Positions 11,293 to 22,239 of a DNA stretch of 64,000 nt are shown in pieces (the stretch's first letter is position 1; each line of letters begins with the position of its first letter). Below the pieces are notes generated by a model. That model was not told the origin of the DNA. It saw nothing but the letters and a program-made list of their open reading frames with translations, and did not search any database. The translations under genes and the position numbers were made by a program. The stretch comes from Siphonodentalium dalli (lineage: Eukaryota; Mollusca; Scaphopoda; Gadilida; Siphonodentaliidae): assembly GCA_032622095.1 (NCBI GenBank), contig CP136061.1, forward strand, positions 85,906,324 to 85,970,323, read 5' to 3'.

Positions 11293-11464
11293 CGCACACT
11301 CCATATAAAGAATCTTTGTGAAAATGAACCCTCTCAAATTAGTCTCAATACTTTAAAATATAGAATTAACCTAAAAATAACAAAAACCTTCGGAATAGAG
11401 AACCTTCGGAATAGCGGACCTTCGGGATAGCAAACCTTCATAATAGAAGCATGTCCCCACAATT

Positions 11465-11642
11465 ACACCGGTGACGTAAACACATGTGCCAATCTTAGTT
11501 GTACTCTCGTAATTATCGGTACGATGAAACGGTGACGGAATCTGACGAGGTTTGCCGAATGTACAATCACCCAGTGAATTATCGATCGCCCATGCGATAC
11601 AAAAAAACCAAAAGCAATAAACACCACACTACGGTGGCGTAA
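11465..11642 (+). mobile_element. Terminal tail of the insertion (conserved element end)
   Basis: The tail begins ACACCGGTGACGTAAAC, contains TATCGGTACGAT at about 11515-11526, and ends ACACCACACTACGGTGGCGTAA with CCAC/GTGG pairing. The same ordered parts occur, reversed, at 19296-19447. Confidence 0.7.
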
Positions 11643-14498
11643 TAATATCTATAAATAGAAACATTACCTGCAACAGTTAGTCTCGTACCTGACTCAATCC
11701 TACCGATAGAGTCACGTACAGGCTGAAATTGTAAACAATAACAAACCATACACGTGGTCGACGGCGATCACAGAAATGTGCCAACTGTAAATATTGATTT
11801 AATTACTACTTTTACGACTAATTGTCGCCGAAATTGTCATCGCATTGTGCAAACATATACATTATATGATTTGGGAAATTCTCCGCTTTGTAGTGACAAT
11901 GAAATTATACAAAATCGTGCGATCAAGTGCAGCCATTACCTGAATTCGCGCAATACCGGGTATGTCTATTTACGCTGCCGTGTTCAAATTTACTGGCCCA
12001 TATCGTATATTTCAAACCCTATCACCCGATAAGATGTCATAAACCATTTGTAAACTATAATTTACATGCTGGTTGTTTGATTTGTCATAATTTTCACCTG
12101 ATTACTATTTTATTGTTTATCAGTCAAGTACATTTCGTCTTGTTTTCTGGTCACAGAACCGAAAAATAGGGTCAATAGGTTGTTCACGACTTATTTAGGT
12201 GAGTGTTCTATAATAGAATGAGTATACTTGCAAGATGAAATGACTATATTTATTTCGATACATTGCAGTTGGGGGGGGGGGAACCTGCAGCAAGGTATTC
12301 CACGGGGTATCCAGCTAACTGGGACCTTGGCTAACTGGGACCTTGGCTAACTGGAACAAGAGCTAGCAAATGTCTCAAATATTCAGATTATCTGTTACTC
12401 TCACAACAACTAAAGTATTCAAGTCCAGCATAGTGACTGCCAAAAGCATTTAGTATAATTGAAGTTGCTCCACTAGACTAACAAAAGTGGTATGGAATAA
12501 TGCTAGATAATGGGCTGGTTGACCGACCAATCATGAAATAGTTAGAAATTATGGAATTGTGTGTATAATATGCACAATGACGTAGGTTTGCAGATATCAG
12601 CAATTTATAGAATAATATTTCCAATTGCAGCCTACTAAATGTCCTCTTTATGTATTTATTTTCAAAATATGTCAATTCTAGTTAAATTGGAGCTTAACAA
12701 ATGATATTTCATCATTATCATGGATATGTCTACAAAATTGTCAACAATGACCCGAAAGTGAAGATTAAGTTCACTGTCCTGAGATGTTGTCAGCTTAAAA
12801 TGTATTACAGCCAAAATAGCCAAAACACATGTTTGGATCATGTAATAGCTTGCAGGGGAAACTGATATCCCAATGGATATGCAGTACATGAGATAAGCTG
12901 GGAAATTTATAATTTGTAAATTGGATGCATAAACCTTTCAGTGAAAAACAATTATAGCAGTTCTTTTAGTTTGAAATGTTCCATTTTATAAGTTATACCT
13001 TATAGAGTAAGTTATACTAGTGTTTTTGTGCACCTTTCAGATTTTGATGGGTTAGTACTGTATATGTCCACTTCCATCGATTCATTAGAATTTCCATTTA
13101 GCAGTGTCCAATTTGACCACCCAGGTAGACCTAGAATACTCTCATGACAAACTCACCTGGAAACTCCAATACATGATTGCATGTATGTGTGTAATTGTAC
13201 CGGTATGTGGTACTGCCTCTCAGCCAGTTTAAAAAAAAATCTTTATTAAACTTTTTTTCAATTAAATCAGCTTCTGAAACATGGTAAACTGTCACTTGAA
13301 CTAGAGCAGATAACTTTCTAGTCATATGAGTGATATCAGTAGGGTTTTATGTGGTGTTAGCAGCTGGTTTTAGACCAAAATTAGTGAAATATTGGGGTGG
13401 GTGACCAAAAATTTGAATAACAAATATTTTGTTTTGCAGGTTTGGGGTGGTGGTTCCCCGAAAATACCAGATGCAAAACACGGCATACCTTCCTGCAAAC
13501 TTTATATTATAATATACATGTAATATTAAATCAATTGGGATAATGCATGATGAAATTCAACCACTGGGAATCTCAATTTTTAAATGTCAGGCCAGGTCAG
13601 GCTGCTTATTTTCTGTTACATGAACTGCCCTGGTCAATATTAATTCAATACAAAATGTTGATTTAAATACATTAAGTTCTAGTATAATTGATTAAAGGGA
13701 AATTTCTTATTGCTAGTTACCGATAGATGATGATTGCATTATATAAAACTGAGTGGTGAAAGAATTGCAGTATCTGAATTACATAAATATTCTTACAAAG
13801 GTGCTCAGATTGTGTAGTTTCAAACCTTTTGGTATCGGTAGTTTCTTTTTGCAACTACATGTACTATAAAAGCCGTATCAACGAAAATGCAGTTACAGCT
13901 ATATGTCAGCTGTCGCGATATTATTTAACTGCCAAAATATCGTGAAGAAAATAATGTGGGCTGTACACGCATGTAAGATGGTGTCGGTCGGTACACGCGT
14001 TTAAGATGGTGTTGGTTTTCATACCGCGGGTTTGTCCATTAATCGAAATACTGTACAGCACTATAGTGTCAACATGTGGAATCTAACATGCCACATCATT
14101 AAATTTGCTGTGGGATATTTTCCCTAATTTTGAAGGCTGGTTTCTCCCCCCCCCCGCCTCTAAACATTCCTGTCGCACGGACAAATGGCATCGCTGGTCA
14201 GTTTATTTCTTACAGTATATTCAGGTATAAGCATTTCGCTATATACGTCAATTCACCAATGTGCCCCCCCCCAATCCACCACTCTGCAACTAGGGATCTA
14301 CGAATCGGCAATTTACCGCAGATTCGAAATCTGATATCGAATCGGGTTGCCCATGTCAAAATAAATAGCCACCAGTCAGTCCAGGTTTTATTATTATATA
14401 GCGTCGGGAAATTTCAGTGTACCAAAGTCCTAGTTTGTTGACAGAAAATAGCATCACATGTGCAATTCTCCTTCTCCTGTTGTTTTAGTTATATATAC
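11643..14498. other. AT-rich non-genic body of duplication unit, copy 2
   Basis: Counterpart of copy-1 bases 2053-4909, resuming exactly after the 2.2-kb insertion. It has the same G-run (near 12271), the same 17-bp repeats (near 12310-12358) and the same C-runs (near 14146 and 14264). No gene is supported. Confidence 0.6.
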
Positions 14499-15428
14499 AT
14501 TTCATTGTCTGATAATCATTTGTAACTTTGTGACAAAAAACACGTGGCATTTTTGAAACTATTTCCAAATGTAACTTTGTAACCCTTTTTTTAACAAGGA
14601 TAGGTGAAATATTTTAATTTTTCTAGTTGGAGTTATTCTCTGATAATCATTGGTAACTTTGTAACAAAAAACAAGTGGCATTTTTAAACGACTTCAAATG
14701 TAACTATTCGACAAAAAACACGTCGCATTTTTGAACCGACTTCCAAATGTAACTTTGTAACCCTTTTTAAACAAGGATGGGTCAAATATTTTCATCTTTC
14801 TAGTTGGAGTAATTCTCTGATAATGATTGGTAACTTTGTGACAAAAAACACGTGGCATTTTTGAAACGACTTCCAAATGTAACTATGTGACAAAAAACAC
14901 GTCGCATTTTTTAAACGACTTCCAAATGTAACTTTGTAACCCTTTTTAAACAAGGATGGGTGAAATATTTTCATTTTTATAGTTGGAGTAATTCTCTGAT
15001 AATCATTGGTAACCTTGTAAAAAAAAACAAGTGGCATTTTTAAACGACTTCCAACTGTAACTATGCGACAAAAACACGTCGCATTTTTGAACCGACTTCC
15101 AAATGTAACTTTGTAACCCTTTTTAAACAAGGATGGGTGAAATATTTTCATTTTTATAGTTGGAGTAATTCTCTGATAAGCATTAGTAACTTTGTGACAA
15201 AAAAACATGTCGCATTTTTGAAACGACTTCCAAATGTAACTTTGTAACCCCTTTTAAACAAGGATAGGTGAAATATTTTAATTTTTCTAGTTGGAGTTAT
15301 TCTCTGATAATCATTGGTAACTTTGTGACAAAAAACACGTGGCATTTTTTAAACGACTTCCAAATGTAACTATGTGACCAAAAACACGTCGCATTTTTTA
15401 AACAACTTCCAAATGTAACTTTGTAACA
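14499..15428. repeat. Minisatellite with 130/180-bp spacing, copy 2
   Basis: Same family as in copy 1, but about 90 bp shorter. The landmark spacing runs approximately 129, 177, 179, 177, 134, so at least one short unit has been lost or converted since the duplication. Confidence 0.88.
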
Positions 15429-15457
15429 CATGCCGGCTCTTGATCATTATCGCCCAC

Positions 15458-15599
15458 CTTGAAAACTGGATAATAACACATAAACTACCATAACAACTTT
15501 CAAGTGGGACATTGGCTGGTGTGTTATCAGGGTCGCCCCAGTCAACATACATGCAAATACCTCTATTCGAAGTTGGATTTATCAAAATAAACACACCGT
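15458..15599 (-). CDS. Candidate exon 2 of unknown gene, copy 2
   Basis: Duplicate of the candidate exon at 5952-6093, with the same open frame, donor (CAAG/GTGGGC) and weak acceptor. No frame-disrupting change is visible relative to copy 1. Confidence 0.3.
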
Positions 15600-15769
15600 C
15601 TTTCAAGTCGAGATATGTACATAATATAGTTTTGTTTAATTTTGAGTGATTTATCGAAAGCTTTCATGAGGGCGTGGTGTTCTCTTGTAGATATCTACAT
15701 ATAACGATACATCGTATGATTGTGCGCTTTTTTATGTCTGATTGCCCACTGGATTGCCTGCCAATATCC

Positions 15770-15960
15770 CCGTATGTATGTATCAATATGTGCATATATG
15801 TATGCGAGGGTGGGTGTGTGTATGTACGTGTGTATATTTGTATGTATGCGTGTGCATTCGTGTGTATGTAGGTGCGTGTACGTATGTATGTATGTATATG
15901 TATATATGTATGCATGTGTATGGGTGTATGTTTTATATATATGAATGTATGTATGTATGG
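15770..15960. repeat. TATG-type microsatellite, copy 2
   Basis: Counterpart of the copy-1 microsatellite with small differences in repeat interruptions, for example more uninterrupted GTAT units near 15884. Confidence 0.9.
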
Positions 15961-16262
15961 CCTGTTGTATGTACAACCAACAATCTGCTTACATACCTGT
16001 CTATCTATAAACGTGCATGACTGTCTCTTCTAATCTCTGGCTGACTTATATGTCTACCACATAGTTTAATGCTTATTTATTTATTTATTTGATTTTTGTA
16101 TTGTATTGTGTAAACATTCCAATTATATTGTAAAAGCTCTTCGTTAACGGAGGATATAAAGGATATATATATATTTCTTGCACCAAATCTGGACATATCT
16201 ATCTCCGGAGAACCCCATTTTGAACCTTTTTCCTAAAGTGTATACATGTAGAAATTACTCAC

Positions 16263-16374
16263 AAATCAGGTTAATAATATGATATGATGTAAGATCCGGC
16301 GAAATAACGACTAATCCTGTTCCAATAAATGCGATAAACATCAAAAGGAAACCAAGCAATCTCCATTTTGACAT
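16263..16374 (-). CDS. Candidate first coding exon with signal peptide/TM, copy 2
   Basis: Duplicate of 6752-6863: ATG at 16374, the same 37 codons with a hydrophobic core, and the same GTGAGTAA donor. It is intact and identical in reading to copy 1. The CpG-rich leader region is also retained, with small indels. Confidence 0.35.
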
Positions 16375-16483
16375 CACGAAATATGAACACGAAACCGTGT
16401 GCGCCAGTTATAACGACTAACCTGGGCGCGCTTACGCGAACGCAAGATTGTATTGAGTTCAAGATCTTATTGATAGCAAACCC

Positions 16484-16928
16484 AAGCCTGCAAATAGCGT
16501 GTCTGTCATTTGCAGAATGAGGTCCACAGAAGGTGAGTTTAGTGATGCTATCCCGCACAGCGGGCTAGCATCACCAAATTCACCCTATGTGGACCTCATT
16601 CTGCTTAGGCCTCATCTTCTGGGAAGTGTCTATAGTATCAAATTAACATTGTTTTTAGTTACATTTCCCTTCTAGGAAGTTTCTATATCCCCTAATTTGC
16701 AGAAGATAAAATTCATAATTGATGTGCCCAATGGGTGAACATCACCAACTTCAGTTGGGGAACTTCAATCTGATCCTAGCTCTGCCATAGCAGTTGAGGG
16801 CCTTAGCAGAATGAGGTCCCCAGAGGGTGAATTTGGTGATGCTAGCCCGCTGTGCGGGATAGCATCACTATATTCACCCTCTGAGGACCTCATTCTGCAA
16901 ATGACAGACACGCTATTTGCAGGCTTGA
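16484..16928. mobile_element. 445-bp hairpin-rich MITE-like element, copy 2
   Basis: Same terminal repeats and two internal palindromes (about 16513-16605 and 16807-16899) as copy 1, with a few substitutions in the hairpin loops. It marks the right end of duplication unit 2. Confidence 0.8.
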
Positions 16929-16976
16929 GCAAACCTATGTTTCGGAGGCATACAATATATAACATTACAACTCTAT

Positions 16977-17112
16977 CCACACTATCCACACTCTAATGAT
17001 CGAGGGGAGCCTGCGGCGCATAAGATAATTATACCTATTATTTATGTGGGTAGTAACCTCTATAGATAGATATGGCAAGAAACGTGAGCAAAACGTTAAG
17101 GGGGTATGTTTT
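16977..17112. other. Short unique stretch between duplication unit and 83-bp satellite
   Basis: Contains three TATCCACAC-type repeats and ATATGGCAAGAAACGTG (about 17068-17084). The latter recurs inside the satellite at about 17798. No gene seen. Confidence 0.6.
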
Positions 17113-19295
17113 TGTCCCATGTAGAAAGCCTTGATACAGAGCGGGACAAGCGTTACAGAAGCTGACAAAATATGTTTTTATTTCTCATCGTTATCTGCGT
17201 CTCAGTAGTAACCCTTGATACAGAGCGATACAAGCGTTACAGAATCTTACAGAGTTGATTTTATTTCTAGTGATTATCTGCGTCCCAGTAGTAACCCTTG
17301 ATACAGAGCGATACAAGCGTTACAGAATCTTACAGAGTTGATTTTATTTCTAGTGATTATCTGCGTCCCAGTAGTAACCCTTGATACAGAGCGATACAAG
17401 CGTTACAGCAGTTAAAAATCGTTTTTATTTCTCGTCGTTATCTGCGTCCCAGTAGTTACCCTTGATACAAAGCGATACAAGCGTTACAGCAGTTAAAAAA
17501 TCGTTTTTATTTCTAGTGATTATCTGCGTCCCAGTAGTAACCCTTGATACAGAGCGATACAAGCGTTACAGAATCTTACAGAGTTGATTTTATTTCTCAT
17601 CGTTATCTGCGTCCCAGTAGTTACCCTTGATACAGAGCGATACAAGCGTTACAGAAGTTTAAGGAATCGTTTTTATTTCTCATCGTTATCTGCGTCCCAG
17701 TAGTAACCCTTGATACAGAGCGATACAAGCGTTACAGCAGTTAAAAAATCTTTTTTATTTCTAGTGATTATCTGCGTCCCAGTAGTAACCCTTCATATAT
17801 GGCAAGAAACGTGGTCAAAATTTTTTGGGTATTCGTATTTTTAGGTGCTAACTGCTACATCAAAGTAAAGTCAAAGATATCTATTGCCGGAAAAGCGGTT
17901 TCGTCTTTTGGTTTCCGAACTGTACATTTGTTTACATATTTTCCCGATTCAAAATGGATGACCAAACGCGAAATCTGGAGAAAAGGGAGTTTAAAACTCG
18001 ATTCTAGCAGTGCTATGCTGCTAAACTGCTGAGAATTAAAAAACAAGATCGTTTTTATTTCTAGTGATTATCTGCGTCCCAGTAGTAACCCTTGATACAG
18101 AGCGATACAAGCGTTACAGCAGTTAAAAATCGTTTTTATTTCTCGTCGTTATCTGCGTCCCAGTAGTAACCCTTGATACAAAGCGATACAAGCGTTACAG
18201 CAGTTAAAAATTCGTTTTTATTTCTAGTGATTATCTGCGTCCCAGTAGTAACCCTTGATAAAGAGCGATACAAGCGTTACAGAAGTTTAAGGAATCGTTT
18301 TTATTTCTCATCGTTATCTGCGTCCCAGTAGTAACCCTTGATACAGAGCGATACAAGCGTTACAGCAGTTAAAAAATCGTTTTTATTTCTAGTGATTATC
18401 TGCGTCCCAGTAGTAACCCTTGATACAGAGTGATACAAGCGTTACAGCAGTTAAAAATAGTTTTTAATTCTCGTCGTTATCTGCGTCCCAGTAGTAACCC
18501 TTGATACAGAGCGATACAAGCGTTACAGCAGTTAAAAAATCGTTTTTATTTCTAATCGTTATCTGCGTCCCAGTAGTAACCCTTGATACAGAGCGATACA
18601 ACCGTTACAGCAGTTAAAAAATCGTTTTTATTTCTAGTGATTATCTGCGTCCCAGTAGTAACCCTTGATACAGAGCGATACAAGCGTTACAGCAGTTAAA
18701 AATTCGTTTTTATTTCTGATCGTTATCTGCGTCTCAGTAGTAACCCTTGATACAGAGCGATACAAGCGTAACAGAATCTTACAGAGTTGATTTTATTTCT
18801 AGTGATTATCTGCGTCCCAGTAGTAACCCTTGATACAGAGCGATACAAATGTTACAGAATCTTACAGAGTTGATTTTATTTCTAGTGATTATCTGCGTCC
18901 CAGTAGTAACCCTTGATACAGAGCGATACAAGCGTTACAGCAGTTAAAAAATCGTTTTTATTTCCAGTGATTATCTGCGTCTCAGTAGTAACCCTTGATA
19001 CAGAGCGATGCAAGCGCTACAGCAGTTAAAAAATCGTTTTTATTTCTCATCGTTATCTGCGCCCCAGTAGTAACCCTTGATACAGAGCGATACAAGCGTT
19101 ACAGCAGTTAAAAAATCGTTTTTATTTCTCATCGTTATCTGCGTCCCAGTAGTAACCCTTGATACAGAGCGATACAAGCGTTACAGCAGTTAAAAATCGT
19201 TTTTATTTCTAGTGATTATCTGCGTCCCAGTAGTAACCCTTGATACAGAGCGATACAAGCGTTACAGAATCTTACAGAGTTGATTTTATTTCTCA
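17113..19295 (+). repeat. 83-bp satellite array, about 24 units
   Basis: The landmark ACCCTTGATACAGAGCGATA recurs every 81-87 bp (17211, 17294, 17377, 17458 and so on). The unit contains ATCTGCGTCCCAGTAGTA, then ACCCTTGATACAGAG, then GATACAAGCGTTACAG. It comes in two main 3' variants: CAGTTAAAAAATCG and AATCTTACAGAGTTGA. The first unit is diverged. The array is interrupted at 17794-18048 and ends where an element end begins (TTACGCCAC at 19296). Confidence 0.95.
17794..18048 (+). other. Non-satellite interruption with coding-like stretch
   Basis: It starts with ATATGGCAAGAAACGTG, matching the DNA just left of the array (17068). A frame is open from 17799 to 18032 (77 residues). In another frame an ATG in a good context (AAAATGGATG, about 17953) opens 17 codons before a TAG and stays open after it. 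The protein is not recognised. It could be captured flanking DNA including an old 5' exon. Confidence 0.45.
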
Positions 19296-19447
19296 TTACG
19301 CCACATGTGGTGTATCTAGTTTCTGTGATTTTGATATTGTGTGGTGGACGGGGCGTATGCATTCTTGGAGAATTTTTGTACCTTACTCAATCGTACCGAT
19401 AGAATCTCGTAGATGCCGAAATTGTAAAGTTAACGCCACCGGTGTAT
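19296..19447 (-). mobile_element. Element end bordering the 162-bp array
   Basis: Read on the minus strand: ACACCGGTGGCGTTAAC (19445-19429), ATCGGTACGATTGAG (about 19399-19385), then ACACCACATGTGGCGTAA ending at 19296, followed by host TGAGAAATAAAA of the 83-bp satellite. An uninterrupted satellite unit reads CGATGAGAAATAAAA, so the insertion lies between A and T. This is the same order of parts as the tail at 11465-11642. Bases 19377-19430 also resemble 2093-2148. Confidence 0.7.
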
Positions 19448-19867
19448 AATATGTTTAGATATGTCCAGATATGTCGCAACGTTCATATTATATCCCAAGA
19501 ATCAAGATATTTAGACTCCTACGCATTTGCTATGATGGGCCCTTAACATGGTGAACCCCAAATCGGAGCCCGTGCAGTGAAAACCTAAGTCAACTATATA
19601 CTAGTCATGTACGGATGCAGGACGGTCCAGATACGTCCCAAAGTTCATATTATATTTCCAGAATCCAGATATTTAGATTCCTACCCATTCTCTATGATCA
19701 GCCCTTAACATGGTGAACCCCAAATTGGAGCCCGTGCTGTGAAAACCTAAATCAACTATATATTAGTCATATAGGGATGCAGGACGATTCATATATGTCC
19801 CAACGTTCATATTATACCGCAAGAATCCAGATATTTAGACTCCTACCCATTCTCTATGATGGGCCCT
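19448..19867 (-). repeat. 162-bp satellite, inverted block (about 2.6 units)
   Basis: Monomers run opposite to the rest of the array (GGGCCCTTAACATGGTGAAC orientation). The switch occurs at 19861-19867, inside the palindromic GGGCCC core, where the inverted unit ends and a forward unit begins at CATCCGTACATGAC. Confidence 0.95.
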
Positions 19868-22239
19868 CATCCGTACATGACTAATATATAGTTGACTTAG
19901 GTTTTTACCGCACGGGCTCCAATTTGGGGTTCACCATGTTAAGGGCCCATCATGGCAAATGCGTAGGAGTCTAAATATCTTGATTCTTGTGATATAATAT
20001 GAACGTTGGGACATATATGAATCGTCCTGCATGAGTACATGACTAATATATAGTTGACATAGGATTTCACCGCACAGGCTCCAATTTGGGGTTCACCATG
20101 TTAAGGGCCCATCATAGAGAATGGGTAGGAATCTAAATATCTGGATTCTTGCGGTATAATATGAACGTTGGGACATATATGAATTGTCCTGCATCCCTAT
20201 ATGACTAATATATAGTTGACTTAGGTTTTCACCGCACATGCTCCGATTTGTGGTTCACCATGTTAAGGGTCCATCATAGCAAATGCGTAGGAGTCTAAGT
20301 ATCTTGATTCTTGGGATATAATATGAACGTTGGGAAATATATGAATCGTCCTGCATCAGTACATGACTAATATATAGTTGACTTAGGGTTTCACCGCACA
20401 GGCTCCAATTTGGGGTTCACCATGTTAAGGGCCCATCATAGAGAATGGGTAGGAGTCAAAATATCTGGATTCTGGAAATATAATATGAACGTTGGGACAT
20501 ATATGAATCGTCATGCATCCCTATATGACTAATATATAGTTGACTTAGGGTTTCACCGCACGGGCTCCAATTTGGGGTTCACCATGTTAAGGGCCCTTCG
20601 CAGAGAATGGGTAGGGGTCTAAATATCTGGATTCTTGCGATATAATATGAACGTTGGGACATATATGAATCGTCCTGCATCCGTACATGACTAATATATA
20701 GTTGACTTAGGGTTTCACCGCACGGGCTCCATTTTGGGGTTCACCATGTTAAGGGCCCATCATAGACAATGGGTAGGAGTCAAAATATCTGGATTCTGGA
20801 AATATAATATGAACGTTGGGACATATCTGGACCGTCCTGCATACATACATGACTAATATATAGTTGACTTAGGGTTTCACCGCACGGGCTCCGATTTGGG
20901 GTTCACCATGTTAAGGGCCCATCATAGCAAATGCGTAGGAGTCTAAATATCTTGATTCTTGCGGTATAATATGAACGTTGGGACATATATGAATCGTCCT
21001 GCATCCCTATATGACTAATATATAGTTGATTTAGGATTTCAACGCACGGGCTCCAATTTGGGGTTCGCCATGTTAAGGGCCCATCATAGAGAATGTGTAG
21101 GAGTATAAATATCTGGATTCTTGCGGTATAATATGAACGTTGGGACATATATGAATCGTCCTGCATCCCTATATGACTAATATATAGTTGATTTAGGTTT
21201 TCACCGCACAGGCTCCAATTTGGGGTTCACCATGTTAAGGGCTGATCATAGAGAATGGGTAGGAATCTAAATATCTGGATTCTGGAAATAGAATATGAAC
21301 TTTGGGACATATCTGGACCGTCCTGCATCCCTACATGACTAATATATAGTTGATTTAGGATTTCACCGCAAGGGCTCCGATTTGGGGTTCACCATGTTAA
21401 GGGCCCGTCATAGAGAATGGGTAGGAGTCTAAATATCTGGATTCTTGGGATATAATATGAACGTTGGGAAATATATGAATCGTCCTGCATCAGTACATGA
21501 CTAATATATAGTTGACTTAGGGTTTCACCGCACAGGCTCCAATTTGGGGTTCACCATGTTAAGGGCCCATCATAGAGAATGGGTAGGAGTCAAAATATCT
21601 GGATTCTGGAAATATAATATGAACGTTGGGACATATATGAATCGTCCTGCATCCCTATATGACTAATATATAGTTGACTTAGGGTTTCACCGCACGGGCT
21701 CCAATTTGGGGTTCACCATGTTAAGGGCCCTTCGCAGAGAATGGGTAGGGGTCTAAATATCTGGATTCTTGCGATATAATATGAACGTTGGGACATATAT
21801 GAATCGTCCTGCATCCCTATATGACTAATATATAGTTGATTTAGGATTTCAACGCACGGGCTCCAATTTGGGGTTCGCCATGTTAAGGGCCCATCATAGA
21901 GAATGTGTAGGAGTATAAATATCTGGATTCTTGCGGTATAATATGAACGTTGGGACATATATGAATCGTCCTGCATCCCTATATGACTAATATATAGTTG
22001 ATTTAGGTTTTCACCGCACAGGCTCCAATTTGGGGTTCACCATGTTAAGGGCTGATCATAGAGAATGGGTAGGAATCTAAATATCTGGATTCTGGTAATA
22101 GAATATGAACTTTGGGACATATCTGGACCGTCCTGCATCCCTACATGACTAATATATAGTTGATTTAGGATTTCACCGCAAGGGCTCCGATTTGGGGTTC
22201 ACCATGTTAAGGGCCCGTCATAGAGAATGGGTAGGAGTC

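Larger units (their letters stand above)
9466..11642 (+). mobile_element. Helitron-like non-autonomous element carrying satellite monomers
   Basis: This 2,177-bp insertion is present only in duplication copy 2. Copies 1 and 3 read CGGTA directly followed by TAATATCT at the same point. There is no target duplication beyond one ambiguous base, and the element sits between A and T. The right end is a CCAC/GTGG hairpin followed by CGTAA, then host T. Contents: four ~130-bp AAGGTCA-type repeats (9716-10235), a direct macro-repeat at about 481-bp offset, CCTTCGGAATAG minisatellites, and about 1.3 monomers related to the 162-bp satellite. No helicase or transposase is encoded. The A/T target and hairpin tail resemble Helitrons, but canonical TC...CTRR ends are not seen. 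Confidence 0.6.
7414..16976. repeat. Segmental duplication unit, copy 2 (with 2.2-kb insertion)
   Basis: This is the second tandem copy of the 7.4-kb unit, lengthened by an insertion at 9466-11642. After its MITE (ends about 16928) the first bases of a third unit appear, with two short internal deletions (16928-16976). Homology then stops and unique DNA leads into the satellites. Its minisatellite is about 90 bp shorter than in copy 1 and its monomers are arranged differently. Confidence 0.95.

Noticed and set aside
9466-11642. Canonical Helitron call for the insertion
   Set aside because: The 5' TC and 3' CTRR ends are not seen and no RepHel protein is encoded, so only a Helitron-like label is given.
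17113-19295. 83-bp direct repeats as a CRISPR array
   Set aside because: The repeat is contiguous with no unique spacers, the context is eukaryotic, and no cas-like genes are present.
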